Assembly (NCBI GenBank): GCA_017455085.1 | Contig: JAFTBT010000122.1 | Location: forward strand, 1-26,181 | DNA from: Synergistaceae bacterium | GTDB lineage: Bacteria > Synergistota > Synergistia > Synergistales > Aminobacteriaceae | Direction: 5' to 3' | DNA: 26,181 bases | Part shown: positions 1 to 8,722 of the stretch, in pieces | Position numbering within the stretch: the first letter of the stretch is position 1 | Layout: every line of letters begins with the position of its first letter | The notes under the pieces: generated by a model | Databases searched by the model: none | What the model saw: the letters and a program-made list of their open reading frames with translations, nothing else | Told to the model about the DNA's origin: nothing | Program-made: the position numbers and the translations under genes

Positions 1-1
1 A

Positions 2-532
2 CGTGAAATTAGGCGTAAGGGTTTTACTCTTGTTGAGCTGTTAATCGTCATAGTAGTAATAGGAATCCTGTCGGCAATGATGATGATCTCAAGCAGCGAA
101 GCCGTGAGTTCAGCAAAAGCAACAAATATCGTCAACAACTTGCGGGCTGTGAAAGTGGCAGCACTCGCATACTATGCGGATCACTCCGATAAATTTGATA
201 AGAAAAATCTGACGATGACGAATCTTCTCCCTTACCTGAAGAAAACTAACTCTTCTACTGTGGAAACAGCAGATAATTCTCTGAAGGGTTACGGCATAAT
301 GATTGACGGTGATGATAACTGGTACGCGTATTGCGATCTAGCAAAGGTTACCGGTGCAACAAACGCGAATAACTGGGAACGCAGGGCAATTTTGCGGAAA
401 CTTGGAGATAGATCCACATCTGCAGGGCTTGAGTTCGCCGACTCCAATGAAGCTAACTCAAATGCACGAAAGATAGATATAGCAGTTGATGGTACAGCCA
501 AATATGAGTATGTTTATATGTGGGTTCGCTAA
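2..532 (+). CDS. Type IV pilin-like (pseudopilin) protein, 5' end outside the window
   Basis: The frame is open from base 2, so the start codon lies upstream of the window; 176 residues are visible. They begin R-E-I-R-R-K-G and run straight into the prepilin motif GFTLVELLIVIVVIGILSA. Family knowledge predicts cleavage by prepilin peptidase between G and F, methylation of the new N-terminal Phe, a Glu at mature position 5, and an N-terminal helix of about 25 hydrophobic residues that anchors or assembles the subunit. The rest is a polar, Asn/Ala/Asp-rich head with no cysteine-bounded D-region, so this is more likely a minor pilin or a type II secretion pseudopilin than a classical major pilin. 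An ATG at 77 is inside the hydrophobic helix and is not a credible start. A terminator follows about 40 bases after the stop, so this is the last gene of its unit. Confidence 0.9.
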   Translation, partial: REIRRKGFTLVELLIVIVVIGILSAMMMISSSEAVSSAKATNIVNNLRAVKVAALAYYADHSDKFDKKNLTMTNLLPYLKKTNSSTVETADNSLKGYGIMIDGDDNWYAYCDLAKVTGATNANNWERRAILRKLGDRSTSAGLEFADSNEANSNARKIDIAVDGTAKYEYVYMWVR

Positions 533-572
533 CTGATATTTGATTAACTACTACGATTATTCTTTATTGCAT

Positions 573-612
573 TCCCGCTTTCTGACTCCTTACAGGGGGC
601 GGGACTTTTTTT
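573..612 (+). terminator. Intrinsic terminator of the pilin gene
   Basis: A TCCCGC / GCGGGA stem (573-578 with 599-604) closes a loop of about 20 bases and is followed by a run of seven T (606-612). The loop is long, but the T-run and the position 41 bases after the pilin stop make it a credible Rho-independent terminator. Confidence 0.6.
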
Positions 613-617
613 GCCCT

Positions 618-740
618 CGTGAGGCGTGAGACTGTGCGTGAGGCATGTGATTGTTCGTGAAGCAGATTGTTCGTGAGGCATTGTGATTTGTTCGTGAAGT
701 ATGTGATTGTTCGTGAAGTATGTGATTGTTCGTGAGAGTA
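618..740. repeat. Degenerate 19-bp tandem repeat, about 6.5 copies
   Basis: Units begin CGTGA and end in variants of TGTGATTGTT. They sit at 618-636, 637-655, 656-671 (shortened), 672-692 (lengthened), 693-711 and 712-730, with a partial unit from 731. The last two full units are identical (CGTGAAGTATGTGATTGTT); divergence increases toward the pilin gene. The array fills the gap between two convergent terminators, so it is probably little transcribed. There are no spacers, which excludes CRISPR. No convincing coding potential. Confidence 0.85.
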
Positions 741-753
741 TATACACCACCAC

Positions 754-787
754 AAAAAAATACCCTCCCGATTCCTCAGGAGGGCAT
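754..787 (-). terminator. Intrinsic terminator of the AGCS symporter gene
   Basis: On the minus strand a nine-base-pair stem, ATGCCCTCC with GGAGGGTAT (one G-T pair), closes a ten-base loop and is followed by seven T (plus-strand A-run 754-760). It lies 22 bases past the symporter stop. Confidence 0.85.
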
Positions 788-808
788 ATACACTCTTCGT
801 ACTACATA

Positions 809-2455
809 CTACATCGCTGCTGCCGCTATTCCCAGTATCACCGCCAAGAATCCCAACAGCGTCTGCCTCTTGTACGCCGTATACAATCCCAGCACTACCG
901 CCACAGTCGCAAAGAACTGCGTGTACGCAAAGAACCCTGTCATGCCTATTGCTACAGCCACAAGCCCAATCACTACGCTCTGCACCTTCGCGATAAATAC
1001 CTTGTGTTCACGCGTCAATATCCTGTCGCTCGGCGTGCCAAATTTTTCGTCATAGTCAGTAACGATTCTCTTCAGAGTCACAGACAGAATCAGCAGACCG
1101 ATCAAGTTCGGAAGTGCCATCAATCCGTTCAGGGTGTCCGAGATGTCCCAAATGTTATTCAGGAACTGGTTACCCTCCGCTCCGATGAACTGTGACCCCG
1201 CAGCTCCGATCACTATCATAGCGATCCAGAGTACCTTCATCACCGGTTTGCTCCACATTCCGAACAGATACGTTACCGCCGTCTCTGCGTACCAGTACCA
1301 GCCCAGAATTGTCGTGAAGGCGAAAAGCAGCAGCCCTATCGACAGTACATACTTTCCGGGAGTCCCGAGTGCGTTCTCGAATGCCCGAAGAGTCAACTGC
1401 GCTCCGGTGAGGTCAGGCGATCCGGTAAGTGTCCCTGTCGTCATGATGACCAGTGCCGTCATTGTGCAGATCACGATCGTATCCATGAACACCTCAAAGA
1501 TGCCGTAGAAGCCCTGCTGTACAGGATGCTCAACGTTCGCCGTAGCGTGTACCATAGGCGCAGAACCCATACCAGCCTCATTGCTGAACACGCCTCTTGC
1601 AATTCCTCTCTGCACTGCCTCTTTGACTCCCCAACCGGCTAATGCTCCGGGCAGAGTCTCAAGCGGATTGTTGAACGCTAAATGCACTGCGTTTGACACT
1701 ACGGACGGGATCGCTGACGCGTTGATGATCAGGACGTACACCGAGCCTGCAATGTAGAATATCGCCATGAACGGAACGATAAGCGTTGTTTCTGTCGAAA
1801 GGCTCTTGAGTCCGCCGACGATTACCAGCGCAACAAGAACTGCCATAGCTATACCGCTGTACAGGTGATCGATTCCCCAGCCCATAGACATAGCTTCGGC
1901 AGCACTGTTAGCCTGAGTAGCTGCTCCGATTCCGAACGAGGCCAAGAACGCAAACAGTGCAAACAGCAGCGCAAGAATCTTCCCTACGAATCCCCAGCCT
2001 GCTCCGAGTGTCTCAGAGATTCCTTTGTCGAGGATATACATTGTGCCTCCACGCCAGTCTCCGTGTGCGTCCTTCTGCCTGTAGTGGACAGCTAAAGTGA
2101 CTTCGGCGAACTTTGTGCACATTCCGAAAACTGCGGAGATCAGCATCCAGACCAATGCGCCAGGGCCGCCTAAGTGGAGGGCTGTTGCTACACCGGCGAC
2201 GTTTCCTGTGCCGACTGTGGCCGCCATAGCTGTAGCCATTGCTGCGAATGAGGATATGGATTTGTCTTCGTCGGATTTTTTGCGGAAGCTGAAGACCTCG
2301 CTCATTGCGTCAAAGAAATACCTGAACTGCGGAATGCCCAGCAGAAGCGTCAAGTATACGCCTGTTCCGACAAGGAGAATCAGGACGGGTGCGCCCCAGA
2401 CGAAGCTGTTGACTATTCCGTTGTAGTGCATGATGGTATCCATGATAGTGTTCAT
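809..2455 (-). CDS. Sodium:alanine/glycine symporter (AGCS family)
   Basis: A 548-residue, strongly hydrophobic inner-membrane protein. Known family role: Na+-coupled uptake of alanine, glycine or related small amino acids. The sequence shows the AGCS hallmarks: GTGNVAG followed by GGPGALVWM in the first third, the acidic/aromatic stretch KFAEVTLAVHYR, a helix with GIGAATQANSAAEAM, and EAGMGSAPMVHA in the middle. The protein is longer than the usual 440-500 residues; the extra length is a C-terminal tail with about two more hydrophobic segments. ATG 2455 is the first possible start in frame, because a TAA lies four codons upstream; two more ATGs follow within nine codons. No Shine-Dalgarno is well spaced: an AGGAG lies 16 bases upstream. 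It is transcribed alone, from its own -10 (2508-2513) to its own terminator. The exact substrate cannot be read from sequence. Confidence 0.93.
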   Translation of the reverse strand: MNTIMDTIMHYNGIVNSFVWGAPVLILLVGTGVYLTLLLGIPQFRYFFDAMSEVFSFRKKSDEDKSISSFAAMATAMAATVGTGNVAGVATALHLGGPGALVWMLISAVFGMCTKFAEVTLAVHYRQKDAHGDWRGGTMYILDKGISETLGAGWGFVGKILALLFALFAFLASFGIGAATQANSAAEAMSMGWGIDHLYSGIAMAVLVALVIVGGLKSLSTETTLIVPFMAIFYIAGSVYVLIINASAIPSVVSNAVHLAFNNPLETLPGALAGWGVKEAVQRGIARGVFSNEAGMGSAPMVHATANVEHPVQQGFYGIFEVFMDTIVICTMTALVIMTTGTLTGSPDLTGAQLTLRAFENALGTPGKYVLSIGLLLFAFTTILGWYWYAETAVTYLFGMWSKPVMKVLWIAMIVIGAAGSQFIGAEGNQFLNNIWDISDTLNGLMALPNLIGLLILSVTLKRIVTDYDEKFGTPSDRILTREHKVFIAKVQSVVIGLVAVAIGMTGFFAYTQFFATVAVVLGLYTAYKRQTLLGFLAVILGIAAAAM

Positions 2456-2507
2456 GATGGAAAGTTACACACTCCTACGCGAAATGAATCGCAAAAATTT
2501 TCTATGC

Positions 2508-2513
2508 ATTATA
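2508..2513 (-). promoter_or_regulatory. Candidate -10 box for the symporter gene
   Basis: A perfect TATAAT on the minus strand, about 55 bases upstream of the symporter ATG. No good TTGACA is found at 16-18 bases, so the promoter is supported only by its -10 and position. Confidence 0.45.
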
Positions 2514-2548
2514 CTATACTCACACAAAGACTAAGGAAGATTCTTGAC

Positions 2549-2608
2549 ATGAAGATAATGATTGTGTCGGATATACGCGGGTCTGCGCACTATTGCCGCG
2601 AGCTGAAC
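2549..2608 (+). pseudogene. 5' remnant of a YfcE-type phosphodiesterase gene
   Basis: A good Shine-Dalgarno (AAGGAAG) is followed by ATG at 2549 and about 19 codons reading MKIMIVSDIRGSAHYCREL. This matches the start of YfcE/MJ0936-type metallophosphoesterases as I know them, where the first metal-binding motif is S-D-I-H-G-S. Here the motif His is Arg. After the leucine at about 2605 the similarity stops abruptly and the frame runs into a 26-bp tandem duplication and then the hsd promoter. Nothing resembling the rest of the enzyme (GNCD, GHTH motifs) is found before hsdM or in the short gap after hsdR. I read it as a dead gene whose 3' part was lost, possibly when the hsd operon arrived. Confidence 0.6.
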
Positions 2609-2614
2609 ACGACA

Positions 2615-2666
2615 ACATCCCTCACGGAACGGGTATCACGACATCACTCACTAACGGAAACAACGA
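2615..2666. repeat. Two tandem copies of a 26-bp unit
   Basis: 2615-2640 and 2641-2666 are direct tandem copies that both begin ACATC and share the pattern CTCAC-n-n-AACGG. They are imperfect, with roughly two thirds identity by eye. They begin within ten bases of the point where the YfcE-like remnant stops, and end just upstream of the hsd promoter. Confidence 0.6.
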
Positions 2667-2687
2667 AATACTATGCGCTCAGGGCTG

Positions 2688-2696
2688 TGATATACT
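2688..2696 (+). promoter_or_regulatory. Candidate extended -10 promoter for hsdMSR
   Basis: TGATATACT is an extended -10 (TGn followed by TATACT at 2691-2696), 40 bases before the hsdM ATG. No -35 resemblance is found 17 bases upstream, as is typical of extended -10 promoters. Confidence 0.5.
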
Positions 2697-2736
2697 CTCA
2701 AAAATCCCAAGTATATTTACCCTAAGGAGGCCTATC

Positions 2737-4344
2737 ATGCCCAAAAAAACGCAGGATGAATCCCTCAACCTAGACGCTATACTCTTCAAGTGCAGAGACA
2801 TACTCAGACAGGCCCGCAATTCAGGCTCATTCTTCGAGAAAAGAGATATGATGCTCACACTCGTATTCCTCCGCTTCATGGGCGAAAAATTCGAGAAAGG
2901 CAAAATACATCTCCGCAATCAACTACTAGCTGAAGGCCTCAACCCTGACGACCCCGAAATCAAAGCTGCCTTCTTTGACGAAGACCCCACTTTCACCGAC
3001 GGCACATACAACCTCCCTCAAGAGTCCCGCTGGTCATCCATCATCAACACTCCAGCTCCAGAACTCAACACCGCACTCGACAACGCTTTACGCGCAATCG
3101 CAGAGAGCAGCTCACAGCTCAAAGGCTGTTTCCGTGAAGGCACATTCACCCAAAGAGGACTCCTCCCCAACGACATCAAGAAAATAGTCGACGAGGTCAA
3201 CAAAATTTCTCACAAGTCATTCGCTGAGGAAAAGGACTTAATCGGCCGCGTCTATGAATACTTCCTCAAAGAGTTCGCAGTCAACGCCACAAAGGAAGAA
3301 GGCGAATACTACACCCCTCATGACGTTGTACAGCTCATCGCCGAAATGATTCAGCCCTTCAACGGCACACTGTACGATCCCTGCTGTGGATCCGGAGGCA
3401 TGTTCATTCAGAGCGCGGACCTCGTGAAGGCAAAATTAGGCGACCTGACTCACATAACCATTTACGGCCAAGAGAAAGAACCCGCTACATTCAGGCTCGC
3501 GAAAATGAATCTTGCTCTGCGCGGCATAAGCCACAATCTCGGCGACACTGCCGACTCTTCATTCACGCACGACATTCACAGCGGCTTATACTTCGATTAC
3601 GTCATGGCAAATCCTCCCTTCAACCTTAAGGGATGGTACAACAAGAATCTACAGCACGACTCACGCTGGGCAGGTTACGGCACTCCTCCAGAGAGCAACG
3701 CTAATTATGCCTGGATACTGCACATACTCTCACACCTGAAGCCCCTTGAAGGAGTTGCAGGATTCTTACTCGCAAACGGAGCTTTGGGCGACGACAACAC
3801 TGCGGACATCCGGCGCAGACTCATCCAGAACGACAAAGTAGAAGCGATAATCATTCTGCCCAGAGAGTTATTCATCACAACGGACATCAGCGTAACGCTC
3901 TGGATTCTGAATCAGAACAAGATGGGCGGAGACTATCACGGCCGGAAACTGCGCGACAGGCACAATGAGATTCTCTTCATGGATTTGCGGACGTGGACGG
4001 ATAACCCCGTGAAGACTGAGGGCAAGAAGAAATACGGGCTGACTCCTGAGCAGACAGGCAGGGCAGCAGAGATATATCACGTGTGGCAGGAAGTGGGCAC
4101 TGACGGAGGGAGCTATGCAGTGCCGGAGCTGTACAGGAGCGTGAACGTTGAGGAGGTTGCAGCGAATGGGTACAGCCTTGTGCCGAGCAGGTATATTGAG
4201 TTTGTGGACAGGGACATGCGGATAGATTTTGACTCGGAGATGGCGAGGATACAGGGGAGTATGCGGGGGATTCTTGCTGACGAGGGAGAGTCTAAAGGGA
4301 TGCTTGAGGATTCATTAGGAGAAATAGGCTATGGGGTTGACTAA
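2737..4344 (+). CDS. hsdM: Type I restriction-modification system, DNA methyltransferase subunit HsdM
   Basis: 535 residues. Known role: the M subunit pairs with HsdS to methylate adenine N6 at the bipartite target, and with HsdR forms the restriction complex. An N-terminal helical HsdM domain (about residues 10-150) precedes the methyltransferase fold. The AdoMet motif I is DPCCGSGGMF (from residue 214) and the catalytic N6-adenine motif IV is NPPF (residue 292). Both are intact and the length is normal. ATG 2737 was chosen because AAGGAGG ends six bases before it; an in-frame extension 48 codons upstream runs through the repeat and promoter and was discarded. hsdS starts 14 bases before the hsdM stop. 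The coding strand is strongly C-rich in the first half and G-rich near the end. Confidence 0.96.
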   Translation: MPKKTQDESLNLDAILFKCRDILRQARNSGSFFEKRDMMLTLVFLRFMGEKFEKGKIHLRNQLLAEGLNPDDPEIKAAFFDEDPTFTDGTYNLPQESRWSSIINTPAPELNTALDNALRAIAESSSQLKGCFREGTFTQRGLLPNDIKKIVDEVNKISHKSFAEEKDLIGRVYEYFLKEFAVNATKEEGEYYTPHDVVQLIAEMIQPFNGTLYDPCCGSGGMFIQSADLVKAKLGDLTHITIYGQEKEPATFRLAKMNLALRGISHNLGDTADSSFTHDIHSGLYFDYVMANPPFNLKGWYNKNLQHDSRWAGYGTPPESNANYAWILHILSHLKPLEGVAGFLLANGALGDDNTADIRRRLIQNDKVEAIIILPRELFITTDISVTLWILNQNKMGGDYHGRKLRDRHNEILFMDLRTWTDNPVKTEGKKKYGLTPEQTGRAAEIYHVWQEVGTDGGSYAVPELYRSVNVEEVAANGYSLVPSRYIEFVDRDMRIDFDSEMARIQGSMRGILADEGESKGMLEDSLGEIGYGVD

Positions 4345-5461
4345 TTACCGTCTCGGAGATTTGATAGAGCGCAGGAGCGAACGCAACACAGACTTGAAAT
4401 ACGGCATTGATGATGTCAGAGGAATTAGTGGTGAAAAATATCTCATGGCAACAAAAGCCGACTTAACCGAGCGTGATTTAAGCACGTTTCGTGTTGTCAG
4501 GCCTAATGATTTTGCGTTCAACCGGAGAACTTCAAGAATGGGCGGTAAATGGTGCATTGCGTATAACGAGACCGACAAGAATATTATCTGCACAGAAGAC
4601 AATGTAGTATTCAGCATAAAGCGTACTGATTTGTTGCTCGTGGAATATCTGTTCATGTACATTAATCGTTCGGAATTTGACAGACGTGTACGATTCCTTT
4701 CGTGGGGTTCTGCTTCCGAGTTCTTCAACTGGGAGGATATGTGCAATATTGTGATTCCTGTTCCGCCGGCGGCCATTCAGCGCAAGTATGTGCGGGTCTA
4801 CTTGGCCATGAAAGCGAATCTCAGAGCATACGAGAGCGGTAATGATGACTTGCGGCTTGTGTGCGACATGATGTTAGACAAGCTGAAACATACGAACCCT
4901 AAAATCGCAATAGGAACATTTATACAGCAGACGGACATTAGAAACACTGACAACCAAAAATTTCCGTTCAAGGGTCTTAGCATGGATAATTATTTTATCG
5001 ACTCCATTGCAAATGACACGGGATTAGATTTCTCTGCATATAAAATTGTTCGTCCCGGTGATTTCGGATGCGTTCTAATGAAAATCGGCAGGGATTGCAA
5101 ACTTACCATTGCGCAGAATATTTCAGATACAAATTACCTGATTTCTCCAGCTTATTACAGCTTCAGCCTCAGCGGTATTAATCCGTTATATTTTATGGGA
5201 TGTGTAAGCAGACATGAATTCGAAAGGCACGCTTGGTTTATGTGTGATACAAGCACAAGAGGCAGCCTATCATGGCAAGAATTTTGCAGAATGGAAATCC
5301 CAGACGCTAACGATAAAGAACAACAAACAATCGCTAACATCTACATCACCGCAAAAAAACGCAAGTCCATCGCCGAACGCCTCAAATCCATCATCAAATC
5401 CGCCTGCCCCGTCCTCATCAAGGGCGCAATCGACGAAGCCAGAAAGGATGACTCCAATTGA
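4331..5461 (+). CDS. hsdS: Type I restriction-modification system, specificity subunit HsdS
   Basis: 376 residues, within the usual range. Known role: two target recognition domains (TRDs), each reading half of a bipartite site, joined by conserved helical spacers that set the distance between the halves. The internal repeat is visible: each half has an arginine-asparagine-rich opening, then VRPNDF (residues 56-61) and VRPGDF (240-245), and each ends in a tryptophan- and phenylalanine-containing stretch before a helical spacer (about 145-190 and 325-376). The start overlaps hsdM by 14 bases and the stop overlaps hsdR by four, so the subunits are probably translationally coupled. Bases about 4380-5280 are more AT-rich than the rest of the operon and lack its skew pattern, while the C-terminal spacer coding region (5281-5460) is C-rich. 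This suggests that the TRD block has been exchanged. The recognised sequence cannot be predicted by eye. Confidence 0.9.
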   Translation: MGLTNYRLGDLIERRSERNTDLKYGIDDVRGISGEKYLMATKADLTERDLSTFRVVRPNDFAFNRRTSRMGGKWCIAYNETDKNIICTEDNVVFSIKRTDLLLVEYLFMYINRSEFDRRVRFLSWGSASEFFNWEDMCNIVIPVPPAAIQRKYVRVYLAMKANLRAYESGNDDLRLVCDMMLDKLKHTNPKIAIGTFIQQTDIRNTDNQKFPFKGLSMDNYFIDSIANDTGLDFSAYKIVRPGDFGCVLMKIGRDCKLTIAQNISDTNYLISPAYYSFSLSGINPLYFMGCVSRHEFERHAWFMCDTSTRGSLSWQEFCRMEIPDANDKEQQTIANIYITAKKRKSIAERLKSIIKSACPVLIKGAIDEARKDDSN

Positions 5462-8400
5462 TACTCCACGAATCAGACTACGAAGCCGCATTCATCTCAC
5501 ACCTCACCGCAACAGGCTGGCACCACCTCAACGGCTCCAGCATTCCCGGCGAGGCCATATACTCCGACGACACTCAAGAGTTTTTGTCCCGCACATGCTC
5601 CGCACTCTCTCACAACGACATACGCAGAATCATCGACACCCTCCGCACCGTCTCAGCAGAAAGCGATTTTGCCGCCCTACACGCCGTTCACACACTCATC
5701 ACTGACGGCATGACCTTTACACCAGAAAACGGAATCACTTCCACCATCCAGCTCATAGACTACGCGAACCCAAGCACCAACATTTTCCGCGCAGTCAACC
5801 AGCTATCTATAGACTACAGGAACAACGGCCAAGCATCCACACGAAGACCCGATATTCTGCTCTACGTCAACGGAATCCCTCTGTGCACCATTGAGCTGAA
5901 GAATCCCGCAGGCGATAACGATACAGCTCTTTATGACGCGTGGGATCAGATATACACACGTTACTGGCGGGACATTCCCCATCTGCTGAAGTACTGCCCT
6001 CTTGCGTGCATATCTGACGGCGTGCGCACCAGACTGGGAACTGTCAGGACTCCTTACGAGCATTTTTACGCGTGGCGGAAAGTCAACGAGGACGACGAAA
6101 TTACTACAGCTCCCTTCAACGAGACACTGAACATGATTCACGGAGTTTTCAGGCCGGAGAGGTTCATAGAGATTCTGCGGGATTACGTGTACTTTCCTGA
6201 TTCAGAATATGACAAAGAAGAGAATGCAATAGTGTGCAGGTATCCTCAATATTTCGCGTCAAAGAGCCTGAGGCAAAGCATAACGGAAGCCATCAAGAAC
6301 GGAGACAGGAAGGGCGGTACATATTTCGGAGCGACTGGCTGCGGAAAAACCTATGCGATGATGTTTCTGGCGCGTCAGCTCTCCATGAGGACAAAGGGCA
6401 TAGGCTCTCCGACTATAGTGATGATTGTTGACCGTACGGACCTCCAGAATCAGGGAGCGAAACTCTTCACGAAGAGCGGGGAATTTCTCGGACTCGGAGA
6501 AGTGAAGATTGTGGACAGCCGCAACACTCTCAAGCAGGAATTAGGCGCGAGGGATTCGGGGGGATTCTATATCTGCACTGTACAGAAATTCTGTGACGGA
6601 ATCGGTGAACTCAACACGCGGAATAACATAGTCTGCTTTTCCGACGAGGCACACAGGACTCAGATCGAGCGCGCACAGGCTATACAGTTCAGCAGGAAGG
6701 ACAATGCGGCGTACGTGTCCAGCTCCTACGCTAAGACTCTGCATGATGCTTTTCCGAACGCAGTATTCGTTGGATTCACCGGGACTCCGATTCAGGCGAC
6801 GTATGAGACTTTCGGGCGCAAGGTTGACGAGTACACGATGGGATTGGCGGTTGCTGACGGGCTGACTGTGCCGATAAGGTATCATCCGGGAATTTCCCGC
6901 GTGACTCTGGACAAGGTGAAGGCGGAAGCTATAGAGGACTACTACAGGAAGTGTGAGGACGACGGCGCGACTCCTGAGGCAATAGCTGCGAGCAAAAGAG
7001 CAATGTCGTCAATGGAGGTGCTTATAGGCGAAAAATCACGGCTGGAGAGACTCGCTGACGATATATATTCTCACTTCACGGAATCGCTTGCGAATGACAC
7101 GGAGAGAGTCCAGAAAGCTATGATTACTTGTTCGAGCCGGAAAATAGCGTTTGACCTGCTGAGTATCTTTGAGCGCAAATATCCCGAATGGTTCATTGAG
7201 AGAAAATGCAGGGACGGAATCACCCCTAAGCCTGAGGATATGCTTAAACTTGAGGAAGTGCCTTTTATGGCGATGATTTCCAGCGTGAGAGACAATGACG
7301 ACCCCGAAATGTATAACTATCTAGGCGGCCTGAAGAATGACTCTCGCAACGAGAAACTTGCGGCTATGTTCAAGAATGACGACTCGAATTTCAGCATAGC
7401 TATTGTAGTGGACATGTGGATAACGGGATTTGATGTGCCTTCGCTGACGTACATGTACAACGATAAGCCTCTGAGCAAGCACGTACTGATTCAGACGATA
7501 AGCCGGGTGAATAGACGCTACAAGGGGAAAGATTACGGGCTGATAGTCGACTACATAGGGATTCGGGGGAATATGCGCGAGGCGGTGAAACTTTACGGAG
7601 GCTCTGGCTGTGTGGCGGAGAATGAGGACGATGCGCAGACAGCAAAGAAGTTTTTCTTGGAGGAGCTGGCTATTCTGCAAAGGCTCTTCACGGGAAAAGA
7701 TTTGTTGCAGTTCATGGATTCGGCAGTTGATAGGGCGAAAAGGTACACGCTGTTGATGAGTGCGGCGGAGTATGTGTTTTCGTCGACGCAGAAACTCAGC
7801 CTGCAAAAGAAGGGCGGAAAAGAAGTGAAGAGTGTTACGTTGAGGGAGTATTTCACGGCACATGTGAGGCTGCTGCGTGCGGAACATGATATTTGCCAGC
7901 CTGCGGGGGTGCTTGATGAGTCGGATGCGTATCTTGCGCAGTTCTTTATGGCTGTGGCTGCTCTGGTCAGGAGGATGAACGGAACGGGGGAAATTGATAC
8001 CGCCGCGATGAACAAGAGAGTCTCCCTAATGGTTGAGGAGGCCTTGAAGTACAGCAAAGTGGAGAATGTGTTAGAGACTGGGGACGATGAGGATATATTC
8101 AGTCCGGAATACATGAAGGGGCTTGACGGGATTCGTATGCCTGCAACTAGGTTAGAGCTTCTTGTGAGGATGCTGAAGCGTGCGATCACTGCGTACTCGA
8201 AAGTGAACAAGATAGCCGCCAAGAAATTTTCTGACATGCTGAGCGACACGATAAAGGAGTATCACGACCGCCGGAATGCTGCGGGAACTGATGACCCGGC
8301 AGAGAATATTATTGCGGTGATGACCGAGCGGGTAGAGAAGATTATTGCGGACATGAAGATTGACCGTGAGAGTTTTCGGGCTGTTGGGCTGACGTTTGAG

Positions 8401-8706
8401 GAAAAGGCATTCTATGACATTTTGATTCACCTGCGGAATGAGTATGCATTTGAGTACGGCCAAGATGTTCCGGCGTCTGAGAACGTGAGGGTCAACGAGA
8501 AGTGCAAGGCTTTAGCTGTGAAGATGAAGGAGATAATAGACAGACCGGCGAAGTTTTCGAGCTGGCTGGGGAATCAGTTAGTGCGTGACAGACTGAAGTT
8601 TGACATAAAAGTGTGTCTTGTGAAGAACGGCTATCCACCGAAATACAGCCCTGAAGTTTTCCGGAAGGTTATGGCGCAGGTGGAGAATTTCAAGCTGAAC
8701 AACTGA
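5458..8706 (+). CDS. hsdR: Type I restriction-modification system, restriction/translocase subunit HsdR
   Basis: 1082 residues, full length for HsdR. Known role: ATP-driven DNA translocation and cleavage of unmethylated DNA as part of the R2M2S complex. The N-terminal nuclease domain has the PD-(D/E)xK residues in RPDILL (D132) and IELKNP (E146, K148). The SF2 translocase follows: Walker A GATGCGKT from residue 291, DEAH at 396-399, FTGTP at 440-444, and later helicase motifs including ITGFDVP and QTISRVNRRYKG. A helical C-terminal domain mediates assembly in the family. The likely start is TTG at 5458, which overlaps the hsdS stop as TTGA; an AAAGGA lies about ten bases upstream and no better in-frame codon exists. 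Codons shift from C-ending near the start to G-ending in the last third. All motifs look intact, so the enzyme is probably functional. Confidence 0.95.
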   Translation: MILHESDYEAAFISHLTATGWHHLNGSSIPGEAIYSDDTQEFLSRTCSALSHNDIRRIIDTLRTVSAESDFAALHAVHTLITDGMTFTPENGITSTIQLIDYANPSTNIFRAVNQLSIDYRNNGQASTRRPDILLYVNGIPLCTIELKNPAGDNDTALYDAWDQIYTRYWRDIPHLLKYCPLACISDGVRTRLGTVRTPYEHFYAWRKVNEDDEITTAPFNETLNMIHGVFRPERFIEILRDYVYFPDSEYDKEENAIVCRYPQYFASKSLRQSITEAIKNGDRKGGTYFGATGCGKTYAMMFLARQLSMRTKGIGSPTIVMIVDRTDLQNQGAKLFTKSGEFLGLGEVKIVDSRNTLKQELGARDSGGFYICTVQKFCDGIGELNTRNNIVCFSDEAHRTQIERAQAIQFSRKDNAAYVSSSYAKTLHDAFPNAVFVGFTGTPIQATYETFGRKVDEYTMGLAVADGLTVPIRYHPGISRVTLDKVKAEAIEDYYRKCEDDGATPEAIAASKRAMSSMEVLIGEKSRLERLADDIYSHFTESLANDTERVQKAMITCSSRKIAFDLLSIFERKYPEWFIERKCRDGITPKPEDMLKLEEVPFMAMISSVRDNDDPEMYNYLGGLKNDSRNEKLAAMFKNDDSNFSIAIVVDMWITGFDVPSLTYMYNDKPLSKHVLIQTISRVNRRYKGKDYGLIVDYIGIRGNMREAVKLYGGSGCVAENEDDAQTAKKFFLEELAILQRLFTGKDLLQFMDSAVDRAKRYTLLMSAAEYVFSSTQKLSLQKKGGKEVKSVTLREYFTAHVRLLRAEHDICQPAGVLDESDAYLAQFFMAVAALVRRMNGTGEIDTAAMNKRVSLMVEEALKYSKVENVLETGDDEDIFSPEYMKGLDGIRMPATRLELLVRMLKRAITAYSKVNKIAAKKFSDMLSDTIKEYHDRRNAAGTDDPAENIIAVMTERVEKIIADMKIDRESFRAVGLTFEEKAFYDILIHLRNEYAFEYGQDVPASENVRVNEKCKALAVKMKEIIDRPAKFSSWLGNQLVRDRLKFDIKVCLVKNGYPPKYSPEVFRKVMAQVENFKLNN

Positions 8707-8722
8707 CGGGATTATACGTTGC

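Noticed and set aside
544..755. Minus-strand ORFs through the 19-bp repeat with a Ser/Thr/His-rich peptide
   Set aside because: They start beyond the symporter terminator, have no ribosome binding site and owe their openness to the repeat unit.
2544..2549. TTGACA as the -35 box of the hsd promoter
   Set aside because: No -10 like hexamer lies 16-18 bases downstream, and the site overlaps the start of the YfcE-like remnant. The extended -10 at 2688-2696 is better placed.
2593..2736. 48-codon N-terminal extension of HsdM
   Set aside because: It runs through the 26-bp repeat and the likely promoter, whereas a perfect AAGGAGG stands before ATG 2737, where HsdM homology begins.
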